The position numbers were made by a program, and so were the translations under genes. Positions 16,685 to 25,027 of a DNA stretch of 64,000 bases are shown piece by piece (the first letter of the stretch is position 1; every line of letters begins with the position of its first letter). The stretch covers positions 1-64,000 of the forward strand of contig WRBM01000006.1 in NCBI GenBank assembly GCA_009784525.1. The letters run 5' to 3'. Under the pieces are notes generated by a model that was given only the letters and a program-made list of their open reading frames with translations, ran no database searches and was not told the DNA's origin. This DNA comes from Erysipelotrichales bacterium. GTDB lineage: Bacteria > Bacillota_I > Bacilli_A > Acholeplasmatales > WRBM01.

Positions 16685-17708
16685 CAGGCGGCCTCCTTCT
16701 TATAATCAGATAAAGATAACTAGGTAATAAAAGAATGATAAAGACTAGAAAAATCATCTCAAAACTTCTCTGTAAAACATGGAAGTACTGATTGAGTAAA
16801 AATGTACACAAACCTATAATAAATACTAGCGTGATAGTATAGGTTTTTCGGTTTTTCAAATTAGTAACCATTCTAAAATTTATTAAGTTGAAACTACATT
16901 TTACGATACAAATAACTGTTAAGAATATTATCTTGAAAAAGTTTATATCGCCAAAGTAACTATAATTGTTTTGAATATTGAGGATCGTCATGCCTAAAAA
17001 TTCAAAGTTACGCAAAAATAATGTATCAAAGATTGAAGTAAAGTCAAAGGTAAATAAAGATATCGCCACTCCGAAGAAAACAAATGGATAGAAAAGCGTT
17101 CTTTTCCTAAATTTTTCTGAATAGAAATCTTTTAGGTAATAACCAATAAAGATATCTAAGGGCACGTAAAGCAATAACAAGACCGCCAAGTTATTGGAGT
17201 TTAAGGATATAGGAATTATCGGTAATAGTAAATCAAATTGCCTTAGTGGCATATCACTAAAGAAAATCAAGAAATAACCGCCAATTAAAAATAACAAAAA
17301 AATTATTGATATATGAAATAAATTCATAATTCCATTACGACAAAGATAAAATAAAGCTACAAGCAAACCAATAATAAACAGTATTTCTGTATAATCATAA
17401 AAAATTAATGTTACGAGAATCCTAACAGTCATGCTTAAAAGAATAACAGTCTGTAAGAAAAAATAAGCTGCCAAAGAAATTCTTAAAAGATAATTATTTG
17501 TATAACTTTTTAATAGTGGCAGTTTTGTGACTGAACGGCTAATTGGTAAATATAGCAAAAAAGAAAACAAAATAAAATAAACACCTGTCTGCCAGGTATT
17601 GTTTCCAAAATGATTATCGAGATACGGCATAAAAAAATAAAGGAATATTGTAATATTCATCATTGTAAAGAAAACTATTATGCTTATGTTCCCAACCTTA
17701 GAATTCAT
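16674..17708 (-). CDS. Spore germination receptor subunit GerB (amino-acid permease-like)
   Basis: This 344-residue, ten-helix membrane protein belongs to the GerAB subfamily of the APC superfamily, which forms the germinant-binding channel-like subunit of the receptor. It begins in the membrane after a short polar start and keeps the regular helix-loop pattern to residue ~335; a basic tail (RRRPPD) ends it. Sequence motifs of this family are weak, so assignment relies on size, topology and its position directly before gerA, which it overlaps by 11 bases. B-A-C is one of several known ger gene orders. The ATG has no strong ribosome site; GGGCG is the nearest purine-rich run. Confidence 0.85.
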   Translation of the reverse strand: MNSKVGNISIIVFFTMMNITIFLYFFMPYLDNHFGNNTWQTGVYFILFSFLLYLPISRSVTKLPLLKSYTNNYLLRISLAAYFFLQTVILLSMTVRILVTLIFYDYTEILFIIGLLVALFYLCRNGIMNLFHISIIFLLFLIGGYFLIFFSDMPLRQFDLLLPIIPISLNSNNLAVLLLLYVPLDIFIGYYLKDFYSEKFRKRTLFYPFVFFGVAISLFTFDFTSIFDTLFLRNFEFLGMTILNIQNNYSYFGDINFFKIIFLTVICIVKCSFNLINFRMVTNLKNRKTYTITLVFIIGLCTFLLNQYFHVLQRSFEMIFLVFIILLLPSYLYLIIRRRPPDVT

Positions 17709-17754
17709 ATAAATCGCCCGTATATAGTTTTCTTCTGTTATTCAGTTGATATAC

Positions 17755-17787
17755 AAAAAAAAGTCCGCTAAAATACGACTTTTTTTG
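17755..17787 (-). terminator. Terminator after the aldo/keto reductase gene
   Basis: An A-rich/T-rich stem around AGTC/GACT with a loop TATTTTAG-like core is followed by a T run on the minus strand, 10 bases beyond the stop at 17798. T runs on both sides suggest activity in either direction. Confidence 0.6.
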
Positions 17788-17797
17788 TATAGTAAAT

Positions 17798-18919
17798 TTA
17801 TTTAAGTATTGTATCGACTTTCCTTAGGTCTTCGCGAATTTTTAATTTCTGCGGACAGATATCTTCGCAAATCCCACAATCTGTACAACTTTCAACCTGA
17901 CCATTTTTGGCATTTTGCAAATAAGCCTTATATTGTGACTTGCCAGCTTCTTCCAAACCATAAACATGATGGAAAATATAAGCATTAAAGATTTTGTCGA
18001 TTTTAATATTTTGCGGACACTTATTACAGTAATTACAGCCGGTACAAAATAAATCTTTCAGTTTCCTTAAATTGCTTAGATTATTTTCTAACATTTGCCA
18101 CTCTGTTGTTGATAACTGTTTAAACTCGGAAGCAATTTTTAAATTCTTATCTAGTTCTTCAATATTTTCCATACCCGATAAAGCTGAGGCAACATGCGGA
18201 TTATTCAAGACAAATTTAAAGGCTAACTCATAAGTTGATACATCTGTATTTCCTAATAATTTTTCTGCTAGCGCTGCTGGGTGTGCCAGCTTTCCACCCG
18301 CTACCGGTCCCATTACAATAACACCTAACCCTTTTTTAGCCGCATATTCAATCATTGGTTCGTGTTCCCGATTCAAAAGATTATATTGAATTAAAAGGGT
18401 CTCAAAACAATAAGCTTTATCGATTATTTCATAAAGGTTTTTAGGATCATCATGAAATGAAAAAGCTATATGTTTAATTAAGCCTTCTTTTTTTAAGATT
18501 TCAGCTTCTTCAAGTAAATTAAAGCCAAGTACTTTTTCATTAAAAGTTTTAATATTTAAAGCCCAAAAATGATAATAATCAATATAATCAGTTTGTAGTC
18601 TCTCTAACTGAATATTTAGGAATTTGCGCATATCGCTTCTTTCTTTGACTTCACTGACCGGAAACTTAGTTGCTATAGCCACCTTATCGCGAAAAGGCTT
18701 TAAAGCAATCCCAACAGCTGCTTCTGAATTATTATGACAATAATAGTAGGCTGTATCAAAATAATTGACACCTGCCTCATAAGCTTTTTTTAGCATTACA
18801 TTTACTTTTTCCTGGTCGATAGTAAATTTACCATCTGCCTCTATTTCCGGCAACCGCATACAGCCAAAGCTTAAAGTACTTATTTCAAAACCGGTATTGC
18901 CAAGTTTACGATATTGCAT
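17798..18919 (-). CDS. Aldo/keto reductase with C-terminal ferredoxin-like 4Fe-4S domain
   Basis: This 373-residue protein has an aldo/keto reductase barrel (catalytic set D-Y-K-H: FDTAYYYCHN near 52-61, IATKFP near 85, DYYHFWAL near 114) followed by a C-terminal region with two cysteine clusters, CTGCNYCNKCP and CTDCGICEDICP, each fit for a 4Fe-4S cluster. Such fused reductases are common in anaerobes; the electron donor is probably the cluster domain, the substrate is unknown. The start at 18919 was chosen over two upstream ATGs because AAGGATGAG lies before it and it follows the ankyrin gene stop by one base; both genes share one transcript. Confidence 0.92.
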   Translation of the reverse strand: MQYRKLGNTGFEISTLSFGCMRLPEIEADGKFTIDQEKVNVMLKKAYEAGVNYFDTAYYYCHNNSEAAVGIALKPFRDKVAIATKFPVSEVKERSDMRKFLNIQLERLQTDYIDYYHFWALNIKTFNEKVLGFNLLEEAEILKKEGLIKHIAFSFHDDPKNLYEIIDKAYCFETLLIQYNLLNREHEPMIEYAAKKGLGVIVMGPVAGGKLAHPAALAEKLLGNTDVSTYELAFKFVLNNPHVASALSGMENIEELDKNLKIASEFKQLSTTEWQMLENNLSNLRKLKDLFCTGCNYCNKCPQNIKIDKIFNAYIFHHVYGLEEAGKSQYKAYLQNAKNGQVESCTDCGICEDICPQKLKIREDLRKVDTILK

Positions 18920-18920
18920 A

Positions 18921-19880
18921 TCAATTCTCATCCTTATCAAATAATTTTTTTATATCATCTGGACTATCCGCAATTAACTCTGTTAAACTAACGTTAAAGC
19001 TATCTAGTTCCGGATAATTTTTTCTTTCTTTTAAATAAACCTTTACCTTTTCATAATTTTCAATTTTTAAATAACAGTGTAAAGGATAACTCTGCCAATA
19101 ATGATTATATTTATAGGAATTAAGTCGTTTCTGTAAATATTCAAAAATTGGGTTTTCCTCATCATAGATATTCATTACTACTTTATTATCTTTATTAACA
19201 TTTTCCAGTAAAGCGCCATTGTCAATTAAAAGCTGACACATCTCTAAATTTTCATTTCTGACTGCGCTAAACAAAGGAGTCTCTAACTGATTATTAACTT
19301 TGAAGGGTCTAACGTTCTGTCCGATTAAATAAGCTGTTACAGTCAATGAGTTAGCTTTAACTGCAATATGAAGCAAACTATCTTTACGAAAATTGACAGT
19401 ATTTACATTCAGATCAGTCTTTTGAAGAAGATAAGTTAGCATGGAAACTGATCCACTTCTAACAGCATAAAACAAAATATTCTCCTGATCATGATTGCTT
19501 CTTCGATAATCCGTCTCTTCCTCAAAGAAAAGCGCAACAGCTTCAATGTTTCCTTTTAAAACGGCTAAAAATAAAGGTATCTCGCCTTTATTATTCAATA
19601 GATAATTATTTGCTTTAAATTTAAGCAATAATTTAAGGAAATTAATTTTGCCAAGCTGAGCAGCAAAATGTAAGGCACTATTGCCGTTAAGGTCTGTCTT
19701 ATCGATTGCAATCTTAGCATTAACAAGTAACAAGGCAATTTCAAAATTGTCATAAATAACTGCATAATGAAGTAAAGTTTTTCCGGTATTGTCAGTGACA
19801 TCAGGGCTACCATGCTTCAGATATTTTTTCATTTCTTCAATTGAATTTTCTATTAGCAACCGAAAGGGATCAACAAACAT
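18921..19880 (-). CDS. Ankyrin-repeat protein
   Basis: This 319-residue protein consists of about six ankyrin repeats between residues 28 and 235, with clear G-x-T-x-L-H-x-A and G-x-x-x-x-V-x-x-L-L motifs (GKTLLHYAVIYDNFEIALLL, GNSALHFAAQLGKINFLKLL, ETPLFSAVRNENLEMCQLLI). The last ~80 residues are polar and not recognised. There is no signal peptide, so it is cytoplasmic, and its role should be protein-protein binding. It is co-transcribed with the Fe-S aldo/keto reductase (stop and start one base apart), which makes that enzyme a candidate partner; this is inference only. Confidence 0.88.
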   Translation of the reverse strand: MFVDPFRLLIENSIEEMKKYLKHGSPDVTDNTGKTLLHYAVIYDNFEIALLLVNAKIAIDKTDLNGNSALHFAAQLGKINFLKLLLKFKANNYLLNNKGEIPLFLAVLKGNIEAVALFFEEETDYRRSNHDQENILFYAVRSGSVSMLTYLLQKTDLNVNTVNFRKDSLLHIAVKANSLTVTAYLIGQNVRPFKVNNQLETPLFSAVRNENLEMCQLLIDNGALLENVNKDNKVVMNIYDEENPIFEYLQKRLNSYKYNHYWQSYPLHCYLKIENYEKVKVYLKERKNYPELDSFNVSLTELIADSPDDIKKLFDKDEN

Positions 19881-19906
19881 TATATCAACTCAATTCTTCT
19901 TTAAAT

Positions 19907-19935
19907 ATTATACAATAATATTTGAACAAAAGCAA
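19907..19935 (-). promoter_or_regulatory. Promoter for the ankyrin/aldo-keto reductase operon
   Basis: On the minus strand TTGCTT (19930-19935) and TATAAT (19907-19912) are exactly 17 bases apart, about 27 bases before the ankyrin ATG. Confidence 0.7.
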
Positions 19936-19960
19936 AATAAATTCGCCTTAAATAAACGTT

Positions 19961-20022
19961 TTTTTCTTTATAAGAATTTCCATAATCTATAAGATGAAAA
20001 GAAAATTCTTATAAAGAAAAAA
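19961..20022. repeat. Perfect 19-bp inverted repeat upstream of the ankyrin promoter
   Basis: TTTTTCTTTATAAGAATTT (19961-19979) is repeated inverted at 20004-20022 with a 24-base spacer. T runs lie outside the left arm only in the wrong orientation for a terminator on the minus strand. It sits between the HU terminator and the ankyrin promoter, so it may be an operator, a second bidirectional terminator or the trace of a small inverted-repeat element. Confidence 0.7.
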
Positions 20023-20026
20023 GCAA

Positions 20027-20053
20027 TTCCCCGCAAAACTTGCGAGGAATTAT
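20027..20053 (-). terminator. Terminator of the first HU gene
   Basis: A stem AATTCC(T)CGCAA / TTGCG(G)GGAATT with a short loop is followed by GCTTTTTT on the minus strand, directly after the HU stop at 20062. Confidence 0.85.
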
Positions 20054-20061
20054 TTTTCATA

Positions 20062-20337
20062 TTATTTATTTACTGCGTCCTTTAATGCCTTAGCAACTTT
20101 AAAGCCAACAGAATTTGATGCTTTAATCTTAATTGTTTCTCCGGTTGCCGGATTTCTGCCTTCACGTTCCGGGCGTAATTTAGATTCGAAAACCCCTAAT
20201 CCATTAACCTGAACACGATCATTATTCGCTAATGCGTCAGAAACTACAGAAACGAAACTATCTAAAGTTAACTCAACATCCTTTTTAGTTAATCCCGTTT
20301 TAGCGCTGACCGCTTCTACGTATTCTGCTTTAGTCAC
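20062..20337 (-). CDS. hup: HU family DNA-binding protein
   Basis: This 91-residue protein is a typical HU subunit: helical N-terminal half (MTKAEYVEAVSAKTGLTKKDVELTL), then GLGVFESKLRPEREGRNPATGETIKI, where the beta arm with the RNPATG tip inserts into the DNA minor groove. It bends and compacts the chromosome as a dimer. The start is a GTG after AAGGAGGG with ideal spacing. Its place just downstream of a second HU gene and spoIVA-side genes matches the hbs gene next to spoIVA in B. subtilis, although here there are two copies. Confidence 0.95.
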   Translation of the reverse strand: MTKAEYVEAVSAKTGLTKKDVELTLDSFVSVVSDALANNDRVQVNGLGVFESKLRPEREGRNPATGETIKIKASNSVGFKVAKALKDAVNK

Positions 20338-20431
20338 GACTTCCCTCCTTTCTCAATCTACCATAAACTCCTCAAAGGGTTAGGATCATAATATTTTACT
20401 TTTGTATTTTCTTGATGTATTTTATAAGGAT

Positions 20432-20707
20432 TTACTGGCGTAAAAAATCTTTTAAGGATTTTCCAGCAATAAAAGCGGGAGTCTTAATTGGCGGAATGGT
20501 AATTTGTTGTCCAGTACGCGGATTCCTTCCCTGTCTTCCTACTCTTTTGCGAACCTCAAAAGTTCCTAAACCTGTAATGACCACTTTTTCTCCGGTTTGG
20601 AGTGTCTCTCCGACTAAAAGCGAGAACCCTTCAATTATCTTCTCAATGTCTTTTTTAGGAATGCTTGTTCTTTCGTTTAAGATTGAAATTACTTCAGAAC
20701 GATTCAT
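20432..20707 (-). CDS. Second HU/IHF family DNA-binding protein
   Basis: This 91-residue HU-like protein begins MNRSEVISILNERTS and keeps the arm region GLGTFEVRKRVGRQGRNPRTGQQITIP. Several arm residues differ from the neighbouring HU (GRQGRNPRTG in place of EREGRNPATG), so the two could form heterodimers or act at different times. The start at 20707 is fixed by AAGGAGG just before it and by a promoter whose -35 lies at 20756-20761, which rules out an 18-residue longer version starting inside the promoter. The first HU gene follows 94 bases downstream. Confidence 0.93.
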   Translation of the reverse strand: MNRSEVISILNERTSIPKKDIEKIIEGFSLLVGETLQTGEKVVITGLGTFEVRKRVGRQGRNPRTGQQITIPPIKTPAFIAGKSLKDFLRQ

Positions 20708-20732
20708 TAAATTTCCTCCTTGTATGTATACC

Positions 20733-20761
20733 ATTATAATACAAAAAAGAAATAAAATCAA
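20733..20761 (-). promoter_or_regulatory. Promoter for the second HU gene
   Basis: TTGATT (20756-20761) and TATAAT (20733-20738) on the minus strand are exactly 17 bases apart, 26 bases before the start codon. Confidence 0.75.
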
Positions 20762-20849
20762 TAAGAAATATTTTTATTTTTATTTTTGTCATTATTTGTC
20801 GTATACGGTCGAAAGCTTATTTTTTTATAAAAACTACAAATTATTCGTA

Positions 20850-20879
20850 GAAAAAGCCAATCCAAGGCTAGATTGACTT
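20850..20879 (-). terminator. Terminator of spoIVA
   Basis: A 9-bp stem with one wobble (20854-20862 with 20871-20879) and a T run on the minus strand lie directly after the spoIVA stop. Confidence 0.75.
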
Positions 20880-20886
20880 TGCTTTT

Positions 20887-22350
20887 TTAAAGAATTATCG
20901 CTATCATTCCACCAGATTGGTTGTTCACAACTTTTTCAAGAGTTTCGCGGAATTTAGACTGTGCCTTAGCTGGCATTGTATGTAATTTCGCTCTGATACC
21001 GTCATTTACAACTTCCGAAAGTTTGCGTCCAAAGATTTCTGATTCCCAAACTCCTGATTCATTGCCAAGCAGATTGTCCAGTAGTAATTTACTTTGTTCT
21101 TCTGTCCCGATAATTGGTTCAAATGTTGAGGAAACATCAACTCTAATCATGTGAATCGAAGAAGCTACTGCTTTTAATTTAACGCCATAACGATTACCAT
21201 GTCTGACAACAGCTGGATTATCTAAAGTCATATCTGCTAAATCTGGTAGCGCTACTCCATAACCAGTATGTTTTACGCTAGTTAAGGCCTCTTTAAAGCG
21301 GGCATATTCTCTTCTGCATACTTGATAGTCCTGAAGCATCCTTAAGAAGTCCGCTTTATCATCTAAGTTAAAATCTAATAGTTCATCGATTATTGCCTGA
21401 TAAAGTTCTTCTTTAAGTTCAATCTCAATTGTTGCCCGACCAATGCTTGGATCAAGATTTGTTAAATTGACATTCTCAAAAAATGGGCTTTCTCTTAAAT
21501 GGTCTTTAATCTGGTTAACATCGCGGATTTTTTTGTAATTTTGCGTAGCTGAGGCAATTAATGTATCAATGTCCTTTTTTAAAGGATAGTTTTCATCTAA
21601 AGAATTTACCCAGGCAGGAAATTTAATTTCTAATTCCACAATGCTAAACTCATTTAATGCTTCCCTTAAAATATTATCGATATCCGCATCATTTAGATCC
21701 TGGACATTACAGACAACGACTGAAACCTGATATTTTGCTTCAAGTTCAATCCTTAATTCCATTACTTCCTGTGAAGCTGGAGCCGTAGAGTTCATTACCA
21801 TCACAAATGGTTTATCTAACGCCCTTAGCTCCTCGACTAGTCTTTCTTCAACTTCTGCAAACTCAGCACGCGTGAATTCGCCAAACGAGCCATCAGAAGT
21901 CATTAGAATTCCTAGCGTTGAATGATTAGTAATGACTTTTTTAGTTCCGATTTCTGCCGCATCCTTAAAGGAGATGCTCTCAGAGAACCATGGAGTCTTT
22001 ACCATGCGTGGTCCGGAGTCTGTCATATAACCAACTGCCGAAGGAATGATATAGCCAACTGAATCTACTAGTCTGACATTCATTTCCAATTCATTCTCGA
22101 TTAGAATACTTACCGCATTTGATGGAATAAACTTCGGCTCAACGGTCATAATCGTTTTTCCGTGCGCACTTTGCGGTAATTCATCGATAATTTTGTTGCG
22201 GACAAATTCATCATCAATATTTGGTAATACTTTATTTTCCATAAATTTTTTGATGAATGTCGATTTTCCGCATCTGACGCTTCCGACGATTCCTAGATAA
22301 AATTCGCCTTTTGTTCTCGTCAAGAAATCTTTCAATATATTTTTGTTCAA
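20887..22350 (-). CDS. spoIVA: Stage IV sporulation protein A (spore coat basement ATPase)
   Basis: SpoIVA hydrolyses ATP to polymerise on the forespore surface and form the base on which the coat is laid. The 487-residue product has Walker A GSVRCGKST (23-31; GxVRTGKST in relatives), the SpoIVA-specific run LPNIDDEFVRNKIIDELPQS, HGKTIMTVEPKFIP, RLVDSVGYIIPSAVGY (Walker B) and the long helical middle and C-terminal domains of the family. Length agrees with the usual ~490. I chose a TTG start at 22350 (MNKNILKDF) over the ATG at 22380, because AGAGG lies at the right distance and family members begin at this point. It lies just upstream of two HU genes, as in B. subtilis. Presence implies endospore formation. 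Confidence 0.95.
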   Translation of the reverse strand: MNKNILKDFLTRTKGEFYLGIVGSVRCGKSTFIKKFMENKVLPNIDDEFVRNKIIDELPQSAHGKTIMTVEPKFIPSNAVSILIENELEMNVRLVDSVGYIIPSAVGYMTDSGPRMVKTPWFSESISFKDAAEIGTKKVITNHSTLGILMTSDGSFGEFTRAEFAEVEERLVEELRALDKPFVMVMNSTAPASQEVMELRIELEAKYQVSVVVCNVQDLNDADIDNILREALNEFSIVELEIKFPAWVNSLDENYPLKKDIDTLIASATQNYKKIRDVNQIKDHLRESPFFENVNLTNLDPSIGRATIEIELKEELYQAIIDELLDFNLDDKADFLRMLQDYQVCRREYARFKEALTSVKHTGYGVALPDLADMTLDNPAVVRHGNRYGVKLKAVASSIHMIRVDVSSTFEPIIGTEEQSKLLLDNLLGNESGVWESEIFGRKLSEVVNDGIRAKLHTMPAKAQSKFRETLEKVVNNQSGGMIAIIL

Positions 22351-22420
22351 AAAAATAACCTCTTTCTTTTCGCTATTCATTTAAGAATATTCAAAAGAAT
22401 GAGGTTTAATGCCTATTTTT

Positions 22421-22657
22421 TTATAACAAATCCAAAATACTGGAGCTTATTCCTTCTTTTTTAATTTTTTGTACAATCTTTTCTTCAAGCTCAGCATCGA
22501 TATTTTTATTCGCAACCTTAGCCGCCTGCTTAACTAAACGCCTGATATTATCTTCATCACTTAAATCCATTGTCTTAACCGCATCAACTAAAGCAAAGAC
22601 TTGTTGCTTATCGATATTCTTATCATTAAGAATACTAAATATCTTGGAAAAATCCAT
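22421..22657 (-). CDS. SpoVIF-family small sporulation protein
   Basis: This 78-residue protein fits the SpoVIF family: a first half with FSKIFSILNDKNIDKQQVFALVDAV, then DEDNIRRLVKQAAKVANKNIDAELEEKIVQKIKKEGI, the conserved core in which relatives show the pattern VRxVIRxVAxxANKxVxxxxEDxIVxxI. Family members act in spore coat assembly. It lies between gpsA and spoIVA, the place of a small gene (yphE) in B. subtilis. GAAGGGAG precedes the ATG. Confidence in the family is fair; it is short. Confidence 0.8.
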   Translation of the reverse strand: MDFSKIFSILNDKNIDKQQVFALVDAVKTMDLSDEDNIRRLVKQAAKVANKNIDAELEEKIVQKIKKEGISSSILDLL

Positions 22658-22706
22658 AAAAAAACTCCCTTCATACTCATAATATGCAAGAGAGCGTGTT
22701 AGTTGC

Positions 22707-23696
22707 CTATTCTTTTTTAAGATCGCGCATTAAAAGTTCATTTAAAGCCTCACCGATTGTCTGCTCACCTTTAATTATTCGATAACAACCATCGATTAAC
22801 GGTAAGCGTAAATTATACTTTAGGCCAATATTATGGACTGCTTCAATTGTTCTTAAACCCTCAACGACCATTTTGGCATTAGAAAGAACATTTTCACAAG
22901 ATTCACCTTCACCAATTTTTTTACCAGCTACGAAATTACGACTATGAAAACTTGAGCAAGTAACAATTAAATCACCAATACCCGCTAAACCATAAACAGT
23001 TTCTTTAGAGCCACCCATAACCTTAACAATTTGTAATATTTCAACTGCCCCTCTAGTTATTAAAGCTGCTCTGGCATTTTCGCCCATCCCATATCCATAG
23101 GCAATGCCACTAGCAACCGCAATTATATTCTTAACAGAAGCTGCGATTTCTGCGCCTATTACATCATCTGATGTATATATACGTAAATATTTATTAGAAA
23201 ATGCTACCTGAATTTCTTGTGCTAAGTTCTGATCTTTTGAAAAACTGACCATTGTCGTTATTTTGCGAACGAATAATTCTTCCGCATGACAAGGTCCTGA
23301 TAAATAAACAAAACCTTTTAAATTTTTAGGAGTAATTTCTGTTTCGGTTATTTCGCTTGTCCGAAATAGACTTTCCGGCTCTAAACCCTTAGAAACTGAA
23401 ACAAAAACACTTGGTAACTTAAGTAAAGAATTAATGTTTTTTAGAATAGCTCTGATAGCCTTAGCTGGTGTAGCAATAATAAAATAATTAGAGAATGCTA
23501 TAACTTCCTCAAGTTTTTGGGTCGCTTTTATCTCTTTAGAAAGCGGACCATCAAAAAAAGGATGCTTATTTTCCTGATTAATTTTTTTAACAAAATCAGC
23601 ATTTATATCATAAATCATTACAGTGTGCCCATTATCAACTAAAACTTGTGCTAAAGTTGTGCCAAAAGACCCGCCACCAATGATACTGAATTTCAT
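22707..23696 (-). CDS. gpsA: NAD(P)-dependent glycerol-3-phosphate dehydrogenase
   Basis: GpsA reduces dihydroxyacetone phosphate to sn-glycerol 3-phosphate for phospholipid synthesis. The 329-residue product has the N-terminal Rossmann motif GGGSFGTTLA (7-16), SVSKGLE, LSGPCHAEE and the catalytic Lys region AASVKNIIAVASGIAYG, ending in PLIDGCYRII. Length is normal. Its ATG directly follows the der stop, with GGGAGATG as ribosome site, so it belongs to the cmk-S1-der-gpsA transcript. Confidence 0.96.
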   Translation of the reverse strand: MKFSIIGGGSFGTTLAQVLVDNGHTVMIYDINADFVKKINQENKHPFFDGPLSKEIKATQKLEEVIAFSNYFIIATPAKAIRAILKNINSLLKLPSVFVSVSKGLEPESLFRTSEITETEITPKNLKGFVYLSGPCHAEELFVRKITTMVSFSKDQNLAQEIQVAFSNKYLRIYTSDDVIGAEIAASVKNIIAVASGIAYGYGMGENARAALITRGAVEILQIVKVMGGSKETVYGLAGIGDLIVTCSSFHSRNFVAGKKIGEGESCENVLSNAKMVVEGLRTIEAVHNIGLKYNLRLPLIDGCYRIIKGEQTIGEALNELLMRDLKKE

Positions 23697-25019
23697 TTAT
23701 ACATCTCCCTTGTCTTTATTTCTGAGAATAATTTTGACTGGTGTGCCAGTAAGTTCGAAATTTTTGCGTAAAGTATTTTCTAAATAGCGAATATAGGAAA
23801 AATGGAATAAATCCTCATCATTAACAAAAAGCACAAAAGTTGGTGGTTTTGTTTCTACTTGTGTAGCATAAAGGATTTTACCTTTTCCTCTAGGTGTTAA
23901 AGGTGTTGGGTTCATTGCGACCGCATCGCTAACGACCTGATTTAAAAGTCCAGTTGAAATACGCATATTATAACTTGTATGCAAGACATCCAGCTCATCA
24001 TAAATTGTTTGAATTCTTTTATTGTACTTTGCTGAAATAAAAACAATCGGCGCATAATTAATAAACTGAAAATTCTCTCTAATTTCTTCGGTCCATTTTT
24101 TCATGGTTTTTGTATCTTTTTCAACTAAATCCCATTTATTAACAACAATTAAACAAGCTTTATAGGCATCTTTAACATAACCGGCCACATGCTTATCCTG
24201 TTCTAAAATCCCTTTTTCGGCATCAATCAGAACCAATCCGATATCACTTCTGTCAATCGCATCTAAAGCTCTTATAACACTATATTTTTCGGCATTTTCA
24301 TAAACTTTACCACTTTTTCTGATGCCGGCTGTATCAATAACGACATATTTACGTTTATTGTAAGTTAAAACCGTATCCACTGCGTCTCTTGTTGTGCCTT
24401 CAATTGGGCTGACAATAACGCGCTCTTTACCAGTCAAAACATTAAATAAAGAGCTTTTTCCGACATTAGGCCTGCCGACAATAGAAAATTTTATCATATC
24501 ATCGGGATAGGTCTCATCTTTTTTGTCTGAAGGCAGATGTTTAATCACCTCATCAAGGATATCCCCTAAACCAATACCATGGGCTCCGGATACCGGATAA
24601 GGATCACCGAGTCCTAAACTATAAAATTCATAAATCATATCCTGAAATTTCTGGTCATCGACCTTATTGACAACGGGAATAATCGGTTTTGTGACCGAAT
24701 AAAGCATTTTGGCAATAACCAAATCCTCATCTGTTAAGCCAGAACGACATTCAGTAACGAAAAGAATAACATCGGCTTCATCTATCGCAATTTGAGCCTG
24801 GGCCTTTATTTCCGCCAAAAAAGGGGCATCGGATATTTCGATTCCCCCGGTATCAATTAAATTGAAACTTCTGGAAAGCCATGTCGCTTTAGCATAAATC
24901 CGATCTCTGGTTATGCCTTTTGCATCATCGGTAATCGATAAGCGAGACCCGATAATTCGGTTAAAAAGCGTTGATTTACCGACATTAGGCCTTCCTACAA
25001 TCGCAACTTTCGGAAGCAT
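23697..25019 (-). CDS. der: Ribosome assembly GTPase Der (EngA)
   Basis: Der is an essential GTPase for 50S subunit maturation. The 440-residue product has two GTPase domains in tandem, each with its G1 GRPNVGKS(T/S) (8-16 and near 180-188), DTGG/DTAG G3 and NKVD/NKWD G4 motifs, and a C-terminal KH-like domain (TPLTPRGKGKILYATQ onwards). The gene keeps its usual neighbours, the S1-domain gene 8 bases upstream and gpsA immediately downstream. Confidence 0.97.
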   Translation of the reverse strand: MLPKVAIVGRPNVGKSTLFNRIIGSRLSITDDAKGITRDRIYAKATWLSRSFNLIDTGGIEISDAPFLAEIKAQAQIAIDEADVILFVTECRSGLTDEDLVIAKMLYSVTKPIIPVVNKVDDQKFQDMIYEFYSLGLGDPYPVSGAHGIGLGDILDEVIKHLPSDKKDETYPDDMIKFSIVGRPNVGKSSLFNVLTGKERVIVSPIEGTTRDAVDTVLTYNKRKYVVIDTAGIRKSGKVYENAEKYSVIRALDAIDRSDIGLVLIDAEKGILEQDKHVAGYVKDAYKACLIVVNKWDLVEKDTKTMKKWTEEIRENFQFINYAPIVFISAKYNKRIQTIYDELDVLHTSYNMRISTGLLNQVVSDAVAMNPTPLTPRGKGKILYATQVETKPPTFVLFVNDEDLFHFSYIRYLENTLRKNFELTGTPVKIILRNKDKGDV

Positions 25020-25027
25020 TAATTCAC

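Noticed and set aside
17709-17745. Possible sigma-G promoter before the ger operon (TGAATA)
   Set aside because: A TGAATA -35-like element is present, but nothing close to CATACTA lies at 17-18 bases, so it is not supported.
22658-22706. Possible sigma-E/K promoter (CATATTAT) before the SpoVIF-like gene
   Set aside because: Only a -10-like match without a convincing -35; in an AT-rich genome this is expected by chance.
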